Below are positions 18,313 to 31,491 of a stretch of 64,000 nucleotides of DNA, piece by piece. The notes under the pieces were generated by a model. The model made no database searches. It was not told where the DNA came from and was given only the letters and a program-made list of their open reading frames with translations. The position numbers and the translations under genes were made by a program. The DNA comes from Paenarthrobacter aurescens (GTDB lineage: Bacteria > Actinomycetota > Actinomycetes > Actinomycetales > Micrococcaceae). The stretch spans positions 868,001-932,000 of the forward strand of contig NZ_CP157456.1 of NCBI RefSeq assembly GCF_041549525.1. Direction: 5' to 3'. The first letter of the stretch is position 1; each line of letters opens with the position of its first letter.

Positions 18313-18350
18313 GAGGGCCCGGAGCACGGCTTCGGGCCCTCTTTCCCTTT
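18313..18350 (+). terminator. Rho-independent-like terminator after mak-glgB
   Basis: Stem GAGGGCCCG (18313-18321) pairs perfectly with CGGGCCCTC (18333-18341), loop of 11 nt, followed by the T-rich TTTCCCTTTG. It separates the glycogen operon from the rRNA operon. Confidence 0.7.
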
Positions 18351-18397
18351 GTTTCCGGGGATTTTCCTCGGAGAACAGGGTGTGTCGTTGACGGGTT

Positions 18398-18426
18398 TTG
18401 CGATCCCGGGCAAGTAGGGGTATAGT
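18398..18426 (+). promoter_or_regulatory. Candidate rrn promoter P1
   Basis: A -35-like TTGCGA (18398-18403), a 17-bp spacer and a good -10 TATAGT (18421-18426). It lies about 365 bp upstream of the 16S gene and after the glgB terminator. Confidence 0.45.
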
Positions 18427-18505
18427 TAGTACCCGCGCTGCTCCACGAGTAGAGATCGCAAGCTGACAAGAAACCGCAAGGAAAAATCAAGTCAAGCTTG
18501 CCGAT

Positions 18506-18534
18506 TTGACTCGGAGGAAGCCAGCCGGTAACTT
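18506..18534 (+). promoter_or_regulatory. Candidate rrn promoter P2
   Basis: TTGACT (18506-18511), a 17-bp spacer and TAACTT (18529-18534). Two tandem promoters would be normal for an rRNA operon. The -10 is weaker than that of P1. Confidence 0.45.
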
Positions 18535-18596
18535 TGAAAAGTTGCTCCGGAGCGATCTTGGCCCCTTTGTGGGGGTTGAGTGGTGCCGGGTGTGTC

Positions 18597-18622
18597 TGTT
18601 GTTTGAGAACTCAATAGTGTGC
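18597..18622 (+). promoter_or_regulatory. rrn leader boxA-like antitermination site
   Basis: The sequence TTGTTTGAGAACTCAATAGT recurs with two base changes in the 16S-23S spacer (20724 onward). Duplication in leader and spacer is what is expected for a Nus-factor antitermination signal. Confidence 0.55.
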
Positions 18623-18789
18623 CAAGTTTGTTGATGCCGATTGTTTTATTGATTGGTTGAAATTATGGCCGGATTGTCGCGCACCCCCGTGTGTGGTGGT
18701 CTGGTTTTCAGCTGGTTTCGAATTTTGTGCAGCCGTGTCTTGCCGTTATTTCCGGTGGGTGTGGTTGTGTCTGTTTGATTTGTTTTACT

Positions 18790-24010
<5,221 letters not shown>

Positions 24011-24088
24011 CACACAACACACTGCACGCGTCCACTATGTGGTTCCCGAACAACAACCAATGTTCCAGGAACCAACACAACAAAATAA

Positions 24089-24139
24089 CAACACCACAGT
24101 TGAAACAACACCACAGTTGAAACAACACCACAGTTGTAA
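24089..24139 (+). repeat. Three 17-bp tandem repeats in the 23S-5S spacer
   Basis: The unit CAACACCACAGTTGAAA is repeated exactly at 24089 and 24106, with a third slightly changed copy at 24123-24139. Each unit holds a short dyad CAAC/GTTG. It probably arose by slippage and may influence rRNA processing. Confidence 0.85.
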
Positions 24140-24176
24140 CCCAAAGATTTCCCACCCCACGGGGTCGGGTAACAGA

Positions 24177-24293
24177 GTTACGGCGGTCATAGCGTGGGGG
24201 AAACGCCCGGTCCCATTCCGAACCCGGAAGCTAAGACCCACAGCGCCGATGGTACTGCACCCGGGAGGGTGTGGGAGAGTAGGACACCGCCGG
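24177..24293 (+). rRNA. 5S ribosomal RNA
   Basis: It runs from GTTACGGCGGTCATAGCGTG to GGACACCGCCGGAC, and the two ends pair (GGCGGT with ACCGCC). CCCATTCCGAACCCGGAAGC is the conserved loop segment. About 117 nt. Confidence 0.95.
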
Positions 24294-24304
24294 ACATAAA
24301 TTCA

Positions 24305-24342
24305 GGGAAGCCCCGACCATTAGGTCGGGGCTTCCCGCATTT
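24305..24342 (+). terminator. rRNA operon terminator
   Basis: Perfect 14-bp stem GGGAAGCCCCGACC (24305-24318) with GGTCGGGGCTTCCC (24323-24336), loop ATTA, then GCATTTA. It lies 11 bp after 5S. Confidence 0.9.
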
Positions 24343-24396
24343 AACGCTGGTTATCCCACCTGCACGCACCTGCTGCCACCGGTAGAGTTGGTGGTC

Positions 24397-24891
24397 ATGG
24401 AAGATCTGTTTAGCCACCCAGAGTCCCAGCCCGAGGCGTCCAGGCAGGGCGAGGACGGTTTGGAACCCCTCATCATCACAGTGGTGGTGCCCACCAACGT
24501 TTCGCACGCCTTCCAGGGTTTCACCGATCATCCGCACCTCTGGTGGCCATTGGAATTTGAGAGTGTGTACGGCGAAGGATCCCACGTTGAGTTCGAAGAG
24601 AACCTGATCCTGGAGACTGCCGAGGATGGCCGCACATCCGTATGGGGAACAATCGACGACTGGCAGCCCCCGCTGTCCTTCCACGCCAGCTGGTACCCCG
24701 CCGGTACGCCGCTGTGGTCTACGGAGATCCGTGTGGTGTTCCGTGCTGTGGAGGAAGGCACGGAAGTACGCCTGATCCATGACGGTTGGGAAGGCGCGGA
24801 GGACCCCGCAGCTTCGCGGGCGTCCTACGCAGAAGGCTGGCCTAGGGTCCTTGACCGGTACGTGAGGTTCATGGGCGGAGCAGTTGCCTAG
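24397..24891 (+). CDS. SRPBCC/AHSA1-like domain protein
   Basis: A 164-aa cytosolic protein with the layout of the START-like SRPBCC fold: an early strand (IITVVVPTNVSHAFQGFTD), WWPLEFESV, a run of strands ending in EVRLIHDGWEG, and a C-terminal helix (GWPRVLDRYVRFM). The pattern of the HDGW turn followed by the long helix resembles the AHSA1 branch. The ligand is unknown. ATG 24397 is preferred over TTG 24388 and GTG 24391, which are in frame. Its stop overlaps the next gene by 8 nt, suggesting co-translation. Confidence 0.75.
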   Translation: MEDLFSHPESQPEASRQGEDGLEPLIITVVVPTNVSHAFQGFTDHPHLWWPLEFESVYGEGSHVEFEENLILETAEDGRTSVWGTIDDWQPPLSFHASWYPAGTPLWSTEIRVVFRAVEEGTEVRLIHDGWEGAEDPAASRASYAEGWPRVLDRYVRFMGGAVA

Positions 24892-25405
24892 GATCCGCAG
24901 GCTCCGCGCGGGCGATTGGCAGTTGTTGAAGGCAGTACGGCTGGAGATGCTCACGGACACGCCCATGGCGTACGGGGAGAGCGTGGTTGCAGCGCGCCGG
25001 CAAACGGACACCCAATGGCAGGAGCGTGCAGCCGCAATGTCCGGGGATGACAGCATCACCCTGGTGGCAGATTTGGGCGTGGACGGCAGTAAACTGTGTG
25101 GCTTGATGCGTGTGGTGGTCAAGCATCCGCAAGCCCCGGAGAAGCCGTTGCAGGCCATGCTGATCAGTGTCTATGTAGCGCCTGCCCATAGAGGGCTGGG
25201 GCTGGCCGATCAACTGCTCAACGAATCATGTAAAGCTGCGGCGGAGGAGTTGGGTGCCGGAGGCATTGAGCTTGGCGTTCATGAGGAGAACGTCAGGGCG
25301 CTTGCGTTCTACCGGCGCCAGGGATTTGAGACTACGGGGGCCAGCCGTCCCTATCCGCAGGACGCCTCAAAGCTGGAGCTGGTGATGGAGCGGCACTTGC
25401 CCTAG
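24884..25405 (+). CDS. GNAT-family N-acetyltransferase
   Basis: A 173-aa acetyl-CoA-dependent transferase. The GNAT fold is seen from IRRLRAGDWQLLKAVRLEML through strand 4 (QAMLISVYVAPAHRG), the acetyl-CoA loop HRGLGLADQLL and the C-terminal VHEENVRALAFYRRQGFETTG. The acceptor substrate is unknown. The start is TTG 24884, inside the end of the upstream gene; the fold begins immediately after, so a later start would remove strand 1. Its stop faces the lacI-type gene 41 bp away. Confidence 0.87.
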   Translation: MPRIRRLRAGDWQLLKAVRLEMLTDTPMAYGESVVAARRQTDTQWQERAAAMSGDDSITLVADLGVDGSKLCGLMRVVVKHPQAPEKPLQAMLISVYVAPAHRGLGLADQLLNESCKAAAEELGAGGIELGVHEENVRALAFYRRQGFETTGASRPYPQDASKLELVMERHLP

Positions 25406-25446
25406 GGAAGGCTTACGGGCAGGGAGGGCTCAGGAACCGGTAAGGC

Positions 25447-26469
25447 TCAGGAGCCGCTGGCCTTGGGTACGGCTGTGCTTGTCCGGACCACCAGTTTGGT
25501 GGGGTGCCGGGTATCGGCCGGTTCCAGGACCAGCCCGTTGTTGATCGCGCCGAGCAGTGTCCGGACAGCCAACGCCCCCTGTCCCTTGGCGTCCTGATCG
25601 ATGGTGGTGAGGCCGAGGACTTTGCCGAGGTCGTGGCCGTCGATGCCCATCACCGAGAGGTCCTCAGGGATGCGCAGGCCAAAATCCCTGGCCGCAAGTA
25701 TGGTGCCGATCGCCATTTCGTCTGACGCCGCGAAAACTGCGGTGGGCCTTTCGGGTGCGCTGGCCAGCAGCTGGCGGGCGGCAGCGTAAGCGCCTTCTAT
25801 GGTGAAGTCCGCAGAAACGATCCATTCGGGCCTGACCGGGCAACCGGCGTCGTCCATTGCTTTTTCAAAACCGCTGCGGCGGGTTCCGGGCAGGCGGAAG
25901 TCCTGGTCATAGGCTTCGAGCCCAGTGATGTGGGCGATCTTGGTGTGTCCCAAACCGAGCAGGTGGTTGGTGGCTTTGAGCGCGATTCCGGAGTCGTCAA
26001 TCCTGATGGTGGATGCTCCGGGCAAGGGGCCGCCGATCCCCACAATGGGCCGATGCACTGCGTGAAGCTGCTGGATCTCGTCCTCGCTGAGCTCGAGCGA
26101 TACAGCAATGACCGCGTCCACCCGTTTGCGCAGCAGGAAATCGTTGAAGACGCTTTTTCGGTGCTCGGGGTTTTCTCCGATGTTGTACAGGGTGAGGTCG
26201 TAGCCGGCTTCAAGCAGCGCCGCGGAGGCTCCCTCGATCACCGCTGAGAAGAACCAGCGGTGGACCGAGGGAACCACCAATCCAACATTGTGCGTGCGCC
26301 CGGAGGCCAGGCTGGATGCATGGTAGGACAGGACGAATCCCAGCTCGGCGGCGGCGGAGCGGGCACGTTCCCGGCTGGCGGGGGAGACGTTTCCCTTGCC
26401 GCTCAGGGCCCGCGAGACCGTGGCAACGGACAGCCCAGCCCGCTCGGCGACGTCCTTGATGCCGGTCAT
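25447..26469 (-). CDS. LacI-family transcriptional regulator of the alpha-glucoside locus
   Basis: A 340-aa repressor-type protein. The N-terminal HTH and hinge read IKDVAERAGLSVATVSRALSGKGNVSPASRERARSAA, followed by a periplasmic-binding-like sensor domain (NVGLVVPSVHRWFFS, VIGIDGHD-like VMGIDGHDLGKVLGLTTIDQ). It is encoded 19 bp downstream of the GH13 glucosidase gene on the same strand. It very likely binds the two palindromes at 28262-28275 and 28349-28362 and responds to a maltose or trehalose-type sugar; the effector is inferred from neighbours only. Confidence 0.9.
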   Translation of the reverse strand: MTGIKDVAERAGLSVATVSRALSGKGNVSPASRERARSAAAELGFVLSYHASSLASGRTHNVGLVVPSVHRWFFSAVIEGASAALLEAGYDLTLYNIGENPEHRKSVFNDFLLRKRVDAVIAVSLELSEDEIQQLHAVHRPIVGIGGPLPGASTIRIDDSGIALKATNHLLGLGHTKIAHITGLEAYDQDFRLPGTRRSGFEKAMDDAGCPVRPEWIVSADFTIEGAYAAARQLLASAPERPTAVFAASDEMAIGTILAARDFGLRIPEDLSVMGIDGHDLGKVLGLTTIDQDAKGQGALAVRTLLGAINNGLVLEPADTRHPTKLVVRTSTAVPKASGS

Positions 26470-26488
26470 GCTGCTCCTTGGTGGAAAG

Positions 26489-28231
26489 TTAGCTGGCAGT
26501 GAGCCAGATTGTCTCCCCTGAGCCTAGTAGATCAACGCCCGGAAAATCTGCGCTGTTCGCTCCTGTGCTCCGCAGGATGGTCTGTCCTGCCGGCAGCGGC
26601 ATGGCCTCCTCCCCAACGTTCATGATCACCAGGGCGTTGCCGTTGAGGTAGGCCAGCGAGGTGTCGCTGCAGTAGTCCTCCACCCAGGCGAGGGAACCCT
26701 CGCCAAGGCGATGTGTAGCGCGGAGGGCGAGCATGTGGCGGTAGAGGTTAAGGTGCGACGCCGGATCTGCCTCCTGCTTGTCCCTCGCCAGCGCGGGCCA
26801 GGACTCCGGTTGGGGCAGCCAGGGATCCTGGCCGTTGCCGAATCCGGAGTGCGGCTCGGAGGAACGCCAAGGCAGCGGCACACGGCAGCCATCGCGGCCG
26901 ATGCGCGCTCCGCCGGTCCTGGCGAACGTGGGGTCCTGGCGCATGTTTCCCGGGATGCTGAAGGAGTCGGGGAGGCCCAGTTCTTCGCCTTGGTAGATGT
27001 AGGCGCCGCCAGGCAGGCCCAGCATGAACATGGTGGCTGAGGCAGCCCGTCGTCGTCCGAGTTCCTCGTTGGGCTGGACGTCGTCAGGGCCGATTCCGTC
27101 GCCGTCCCGGGGTCCTGGTCCGTCGTAGCCGAAGCGGGAGACGTGCCGGACGACGTCGTGGTTGGACAGCACCCAGGTGCTCGGGGCACCCACGGCATCC
27201 AAGGAGACCAAGGAGTCAGTGATGATGTGGCGGAGGCGGTTTACGTCCAGTCCTGCGTGCAGGTAGGGGAAGTTGAAGGCCTGGTGCATTTCATCGGGCC
27301 GCACCCACTGTGCCAGGCGGGGAAGCGGGTCCACGTTGGCTTCTGCGCACAGGATGCGGTCTGGTCCGTACTCTTCCAGGATGGAACGCCAGCGGCGATA
27401 GATATCGTGCAGGGCAGGCTGGCCAAACATGGGTGCGTCGTGGCCCGGGAAGCCATCGGTGCTGTTGCCGTCTGCCCGGCCACCCCAGTTGGGCAGTCCT
27501 GTGGCTTTGACCAGGGCGTGGGCCACGTCCACGCGGAAACCGGAGATTCCGCGGTCCAGCCAGAAGCGGAGCACGCGTTCAAACTCGGCGTGGACGGCGG
27601 GGTTGTCCCAGTTGAAGTCCGGCTGCGAGGAGTCGAAGAGATGCAGGAACCACTGACCGGCTTGCCCGTTCGGCTCCGTGATGCGTGTCCAAGCAGGGCC
27701 GCCGAAGTGTGATTGCCAGTTGTTGGGAGGCTCATTGCCATCCGGACCTTGTCCGTCCCTGAAGATGAACATGTCCCGCTCCGCGCTGCCGGCCCCGGCA
27801 GCAAGGGCTGCCTGGAAAGCTACGTGCTGATCCGAGCAGTGGTTGGGGACAAGGTCAGCGATGACGCGCAGGTTGAGTCTGTTGGCCTCGGCAATGAGGG
27901 CATCGAAGTCGGTCAGGGTGCCGAAGAGGGGATCGACGTCGCAGTAATCACTGACGTCATATCCTGCATCGCGCTGGGGCGAGCGGTAGAAGGGCGACAA
28001 CCATACGGCGTCCACGCCCAGCCCGGCCAGGTGGGTGAGCTCGGCAGTGATTCCCGCCAAGTCTCCTACACCGTCACCGTTGAGGTCGCGGAAAGAGCGC
28101 GGGTAGATCTGGTAGATCACAGCGGAACGCCACCAGCCGTGCGCCATGGAGGCGTCGTGGACCGGGGTCAGCTGCGTGAAAGCTGCAGTGGGCTCGTGGG
28201 TCGCAACCGAGAGCAAGGAATCAACGGACAT
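26489..28231 (-). CDS. GH13 alpha-glucosidase (oligo-1,6/alpha-1,4-glucosidase type)
   Basis: A 580-aa cytosolic GH13 enzyme expected to hydrolyse imported malto- or isomalto-oligosaccharides to glucose. The catalytic regions are YQIYPRSFRDLNGDGVGDL, RVIADLVPNHCSDQH, GFRVDVAHALVK (nucleophile), LCAEANVDP (acid) and VLSNHDVVRH. The start at ATG 28231 (MSVDSLLSV) is preferred; the frame is open to 28339, but that extension would run through the operator at 28262. No signal peptide is seen. It forms an operon with the downstream LacI gene. Confidence 0.9.
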   Translation of the reverse strand: MSVDSLLSVATHEPTAAFTQLTPVHDASMAHGWWRSAVIYQIYPRSFRDLNGDGVGDLAGITAELTHLAGLGVDAVWLSPFYRSPQRDAGYDVSDYCDVDPLFGTLTDFDALIAEANRLNLRVIADLVPNHCSDQHVAFQAALAAGAGSAERDMFIFRDGQGPDGNEPPNNWQSHFGGPAWTRITEPNGQAGQWFLHLFDSSQPDFNWDNPAVHAEFERVLRFWLDRGISGFRVDVAHALVKATGLPNWGGRADGNSTDGFPGHDAPMFGQPALHDIYRRWRSILEEYGPDRILCAEANVDPLPRLAQWVRPDEMHQAFNFPYLHAGLDVNRLRHIITDSLVSLDAVGAPSTWVLSNHDVVRHVSRFGYDGPGPRDGDGIGPDDVQPNEELGRRRAASATMFMLGLPGGAYIYQGEELGLPDSFSIPGNMRQDPTFARTGGARIGRDGCRVPLPWRSSEPHSGFGNGQDPWLPQPESWPALARDKQEADPASHLNLYRHMLALRATHRLGEGSLAWVEDYCSDTSLAYLNGNALVIMNVGEEAMPLPAGQTILRSTGANSADFPGVDLLGSGETIWLTAS

Positions 28232-28261
28232 GGAGACATCGTAGAAGAGTTTTCCTCCGAT

Positions 28262-28275
28262 TGTAAACGTTTCCA
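28262..28275. promoter_or_regulatory. LacI-type operator 1
   Basis: TGTAAACGTTTCCA matches the palindromic pattern TGnAA(A/G)CG(T/C)TTnCA with the central CG typical of LacI/GalR operators. It lies 31 bp upstream of the GH13 glucosidase start. Confidence 0.75.
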
Positions 28276-28348
28276 GTCCTAAGGCTGCTGTCTTTGCCGT
28301 GCAATCGAAGCTTGGGCTTTCCAAATACTCATTCGGCACGGTAGTGTG

Positions 28349-28362
28349 TGGAAGCGCTTGCA
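28349..28362. promoter_or_regulatory. LacI-type operator 2
   Basis: TGGAAGCGCTTGCA is the same palindromic pattern as operator 1, with AAGCGCTT at the core. It lies 78 bp upstream of the binding-protein gene and 87 bp centre to centre from operator 1, so one regulator could control both divergent transcripts. Confidence 0.78.
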
Positions 28363-28439
28363 GTTGTGAGCCATGTCACCGGCGATGCGAAGGTCCAGAG
28401 TCCTAGCCGTCGAAGCAGAAAAGAACGAAAGGGACACCA

Positions 28440-29738
28440 ATGAAGGTGCACAATACCCTCGCGACTCAGACCACCCGGCGTGTTTTCGCCACTGGTGCGA
28501 TTTCCGTAGCAGCAGCCTTGGCGCTGAGTGCCTGCGGTGGAAGCGCATCCACTGCCCCCGCTTCGGCAGAGGCAAAACCGGACCTCAAAGCTGCGGGAGC
28601 CGGTGTGATCACCATGTGGGTTGACGCTGAACGCTCCCCGGCGCTGAAGGACATCACCGAGAAATTCAAGTCAGATGCCGGCATTGAAGTGAAGCTGGTT
28701 GTCAAAGACTTCGCGGCTGTCCGTGACGACTTCATTACCCAAGTACCCACCGGTCAGGGCCCGGACTTGATTGTTGGACCTCACGACTGGATTGGAAAGT
28801 TTGTCCAGAACGGTGTGATCGCGCCGATCGAGCTGGGCGACAAAGCCGGACAGTTCCAGGACTCCTCCATCAAAGCCATGACCTACAACGGTGCTGTCTA
28901 CGGTGTTCCGTACGCGATCGAAAACATTGCCCTGCTCCGCAACACCAGCATCGTGGAGAACAAAGCTGCCACGTTCGATGAAGTGGTGGCCAACGGAAAG
29001 AAGGCTGTTGCAGAGGGCAAAGCCACGTTCCCGTTCCTGGTAGGTATGGACCCGAAACAGGCCGATCCCTATCACCTCTACCCGCTGCAGGCCTCCATGG
29101 GTTCGCAGGTGTTCGGCAAGAACGCCGACGGCGGTTACGACGCCAAGCAGCTCCTGATCGGTGACGCGGCCGGCGTCGAATTCGCCAGGAAACTGGCCGC
29201 CTGGGGTGACGCCGGTGAGAAGATCATCAACTCCAACATCACCGGGGACATTGCCAAGGAGAAGTTCCTGGCCGGCGAATCTCCGTATTTCCTGACGGGT
29301 CCGTGGAACGTCCCGGACGTTCAGAAGAAGGGCATCAAGTTTGCCGTCGATGAGCTGCCCACCACCGGCAGCCAGCCCGCCCAGCCGTTCATCGGCGTCA
29401 ACGGCTTCTTCATCAGCGCCAAGAGCGCCAATGCTTTGGCCACCAACGAGTTCGTCACCAACTACCTCACCTCAGAGTCGGCACAGGACTCCATGTACGC
29501 CGCAGGCGGACGTCCCCCGGCACTGAAGGCTTCGTTCACTAAAGCAGCCAGCGATCCCGTAGTGGAGGCGTTCGGCAAGATCGGTTCCACCGGCGTACCC
29601 ATGCCTGCAGTTCCGGAGATGAGCGCGGTATGGGCTGACTGGGGAGCCACCGAGCTGGCCATCATCAAGGGTCAGGGTGATCCGGCTGAAGCCTGGACCA
29701 AGATGGCCGACAGCATCAAGTCCAAGATCGGCGGCTAG
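28440..29738 (+). CDS. Sugar ABC transporter substrate-binding lipoprotein (MalE-like)
   Basis: A 432-aa family-1 solute-binding protein. The N-terminus has a twin-Arg-like TTRRVF, a hydrophobic segment and the lipobox ALSACGG, so it should be lipid-anchored outside the membrane. The mature region shows MalE-like blocks: ITMWVDAERSPALKDITEKF, GPDLIVGPHDWIGKF, YGVPYAIENIALL, FLTGPWNVPDVQKKG and FIGVNGFFISAKS. It is the first gene of the plus-strand operon (binding protein, two permeases, GH13 enzyme) and lies downstream of operator 2. The substrate is probably maltose or maltodextrin. Confidence 0.92.
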   Translation: MKVHNTLATQTTRRVFATGAISVAAALALSACGGSASTAPASAEAKPDLKAAGAGVITMWVDAERSPALKDITEKFKSDAGIEVKLVVKDFAAVRDDFITQVPTGQGPDLIVGPHDWIGKFVQNGVIAPIELGDKAGQFQDSSIKAMTYNGAVYGVPYAIENIALLRNTSIVENKAATFDEVVANGKKAVAEGKATFPFLVGMDPKQADPYHLYPLQASMGSQVFGKNADGGYDAKQLLIGDAAGVEFARKLAAWGDAGEKIINSNITGDIAKEKFLAGESPYFLTGPWNVPDVQKKGIKFAVDELPTTGSQPAQPFIGVNGFFISAKSANALATNEFVTNYLTSESAQDSMYAAGGRPPALKASFTKAASDPVVEAFGKIGSTGVPMPAVPEMSAVWADWGATELAIIKGQGDPAEAWTKMADSIKSKIGG

Positions 29739-29769
29739 TACCGCAACCGGATAACTCCACCGGTCTGCC

Positions 29770-29801
29770 AGGGCCGGGCGGCACACCCACCGTCCGGCCC
29801 T
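29770..29801 (+). promoter_or_regulatory. Intercistronic stem-loop between binding-protein and permease genes
   Basis: Arms 29770-29781 and 29790-29801 pair at 11 of 12 positions with no T-run after. Such hairpins between malE and malF-type genes usually protect the 3' end of the abundant upstream mRNA and lower permease expression. Confidence 0.6.
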
Positions 29802-29835
29802 GCGTGCCGTCAACCGCTCCACCCAAGGATCCACA

Positions 29836-31491
29836 ATGCCAAAACCAGAACTCCGTGAACTGCCAACCACCCCAGCCCCCGCAGGCCCGGCCCGGCCGGA
29901 CATCAACGGCAGCAGCGCGGGTCAATCCGTACGCCCAAAGAAACCCACCCGCCATCCGGATTCCCTCAAAGGCACCATTGCCAAAGTTGTCCTGCTGGGA
30001 CTGGTGGACGCATTCGCGGTGTACGTCCTGATGATGCTGTTCCTCAGCCAGTCGTGGGCTGCGCTGGCAGTGTCCTCGCTGGTGGTTCTGGCGATTAACT
30101 GGATCTACCTCCGCAAAGGTGGGCTACCGGCCAAGTACCTGGCTCCCGGGGTGCTGTTCCTCCTGGTGTTCCAAGTCCTGGTGGTGGTGTTCAGCGGTTA
30201 CATAGCCTTCACCAACTACGGCGACGGCCATAACAGCACCAAAGATGATGCCATTTCGGCCATCCAACTCACAGCCCAAAAGCGCGTACCGGACTCACCT
30301 GCCTACAAGGCTTCCGTCCTGACCAAAGGCAACGATTACTACCTGCTCTTTACCGATCCCTCAGGGAAAGCCCAAATAGGCAGCACGGAACAGCCGCTCA
30401 CAGAAGCTCCGGACGCCGGCAAGGATTCAACAGGCAAAGCCACCACCCTGCCGGGCTACCAGACGCTGAAGTTCCAGGAGATTGTGGCCAGCCAGCAGGA
30501 GATCCTGAAAATCACGGTGCCGGTTTCGGACAATCCCGCCGATGGAACGTTGCGCACAGCGGACGGCAGTACCGCGTACCAGTTCAAGCCGGCACTGAAC
30601 TACGACGCCGCCACGGACACCTTCACGGACACCGAAACGGGCCGGGAATACCGCGATAACGGAAAGGGCGCCTTCGCAGATGCAAACGGCGAAACCCTGG
30701 CCACCGGCTGGAAGATCGATGTTGGCATGGACAACTTCGTCCGGGCCTTCACAGATCCCAGCCTGCGCGGACCCCTCCTGGGCGTGATCCTCTGGACGTT
30801 CACCTTCTCCATTGCCTCCGTTGCCCTGACGTTTGTGATGGGTCTTTTCCTGGCCACAACGTTCAACCGCGAGGACCTCCGCGGTAAGAAGGTTTACAGG
30901 ATTCTCATGATCCTGCCGTACTCATTCCCCGCGTTCCTGTCCGGCCTGGTGTGGTCCGGCATACTGAATCCCGAGTTCGGCTGGCTCAACCAAACATTGC
31001 TGGGCGGCGCGAACATCGGCTGGCTCACGGACCCGGTCCTGGCCAAGATCAGCGTGCTGGTGGTCAACGTTTGGTTGGGTTTCCCGTACATGTTCCTGGT
31101 GTGCACCGGTGCGCTGCAATCGTTGCCCTCAGAGATTGACGAGGCAGCCCGCATGGATGGAGCTTCTGCCTGGCGGGTGTTCCGCTCCATTAAGCTGCCA
31201 CTTCTGTTGGTCTCCGTAGCGCCGTTGCTCATCTCATCCTTCGCCTTCAACTTCAACAACTTCAACGTGATCTACATGCTCACCGGCGGTGGCCCGCGCT
31301 TTGCGGACACTGACCGGGACATCGGATCCACGGACATCCTGATCACGCTGGTTTACAAGGTGGCGTTCGGCCAGGGAACGGGACGCGACTACGGCCTGGC
31401 CAGCGCTCTGGCCATCATCATCTTCATTATTGTGGCCACCATTTCGGCCATCAGCTTCAAGCAGACCAAAGCACTCGAGGACGTGAACTGA
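29836..31491 (+). CDS. Sugar ABC transporter permease (MalF-like)
   Basis: A 551-aa membrane protein. A Pro-rich cytoplasmic N-terminus is followed by about three membrane segments, then a large extracytoplasmic insert (about residues 135-300) like the P2 domain of E. coli MalF that contacts MalE. A permease core with the EAA loop EIDEAARMDGASAWRVFRSIKLP follows. MLTGGGPRFADT near the end is also typical of MalF. The start is ATG 29836. Its TGA overlaps the ATG of the next permease by one base, so the two subunits are translated together. Confidence 0.92.
   Translation: MPKPELRELPTTPAPAGPARPDINGSSAGQSVRPKKPTRHPDSLKGTIAKVVLLGLVDAFAVYVLMMLFLSQSWAALAVSSLVVLAINWIYLRKGGLPAKYLAPGVLFLLVFQVLVVVFSGYIAFTNYGDGHNSTKDDAISAIQLTAQKRVPDSPAYKASVLTKGNDYYLLFTDPSGKAQIGSTEQPLTEAPDAGKDSTGKATTLPGYQTLKFQEIVASQQEILKITVPVSDNPADGTLRTADGSTAYQFKPALNYDAATDTFTDTETGREYRDNGKGAFADANGETLATGWKIDVGMDNFVRAFTDPSLRGPLLGVILWTFTFSIASVALTFVMGLFLATTFNREDLRGKKVYRILMILPYSFPAFLSGLVWSGILNPEFGWLNQTLLGGANIGWLTDPVLAKISVLVVNVWLGFPYMFLVCTGALQSLPSEIDEAARMDGASAWRVFRSIKLPLLLVSVAPLLISSFAFNFNNFNVIYMLTGGGPRFADTDRDIGSTDILITLVYKVAFGQGTGRDYGLASALAIIIFIIVATISAISFKQTKALEDVN

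Noticed and set aside
17089-18327. Minus-strand ORF opposite glgB
   Set aside because: Antisense shadow of the branching enzyme.
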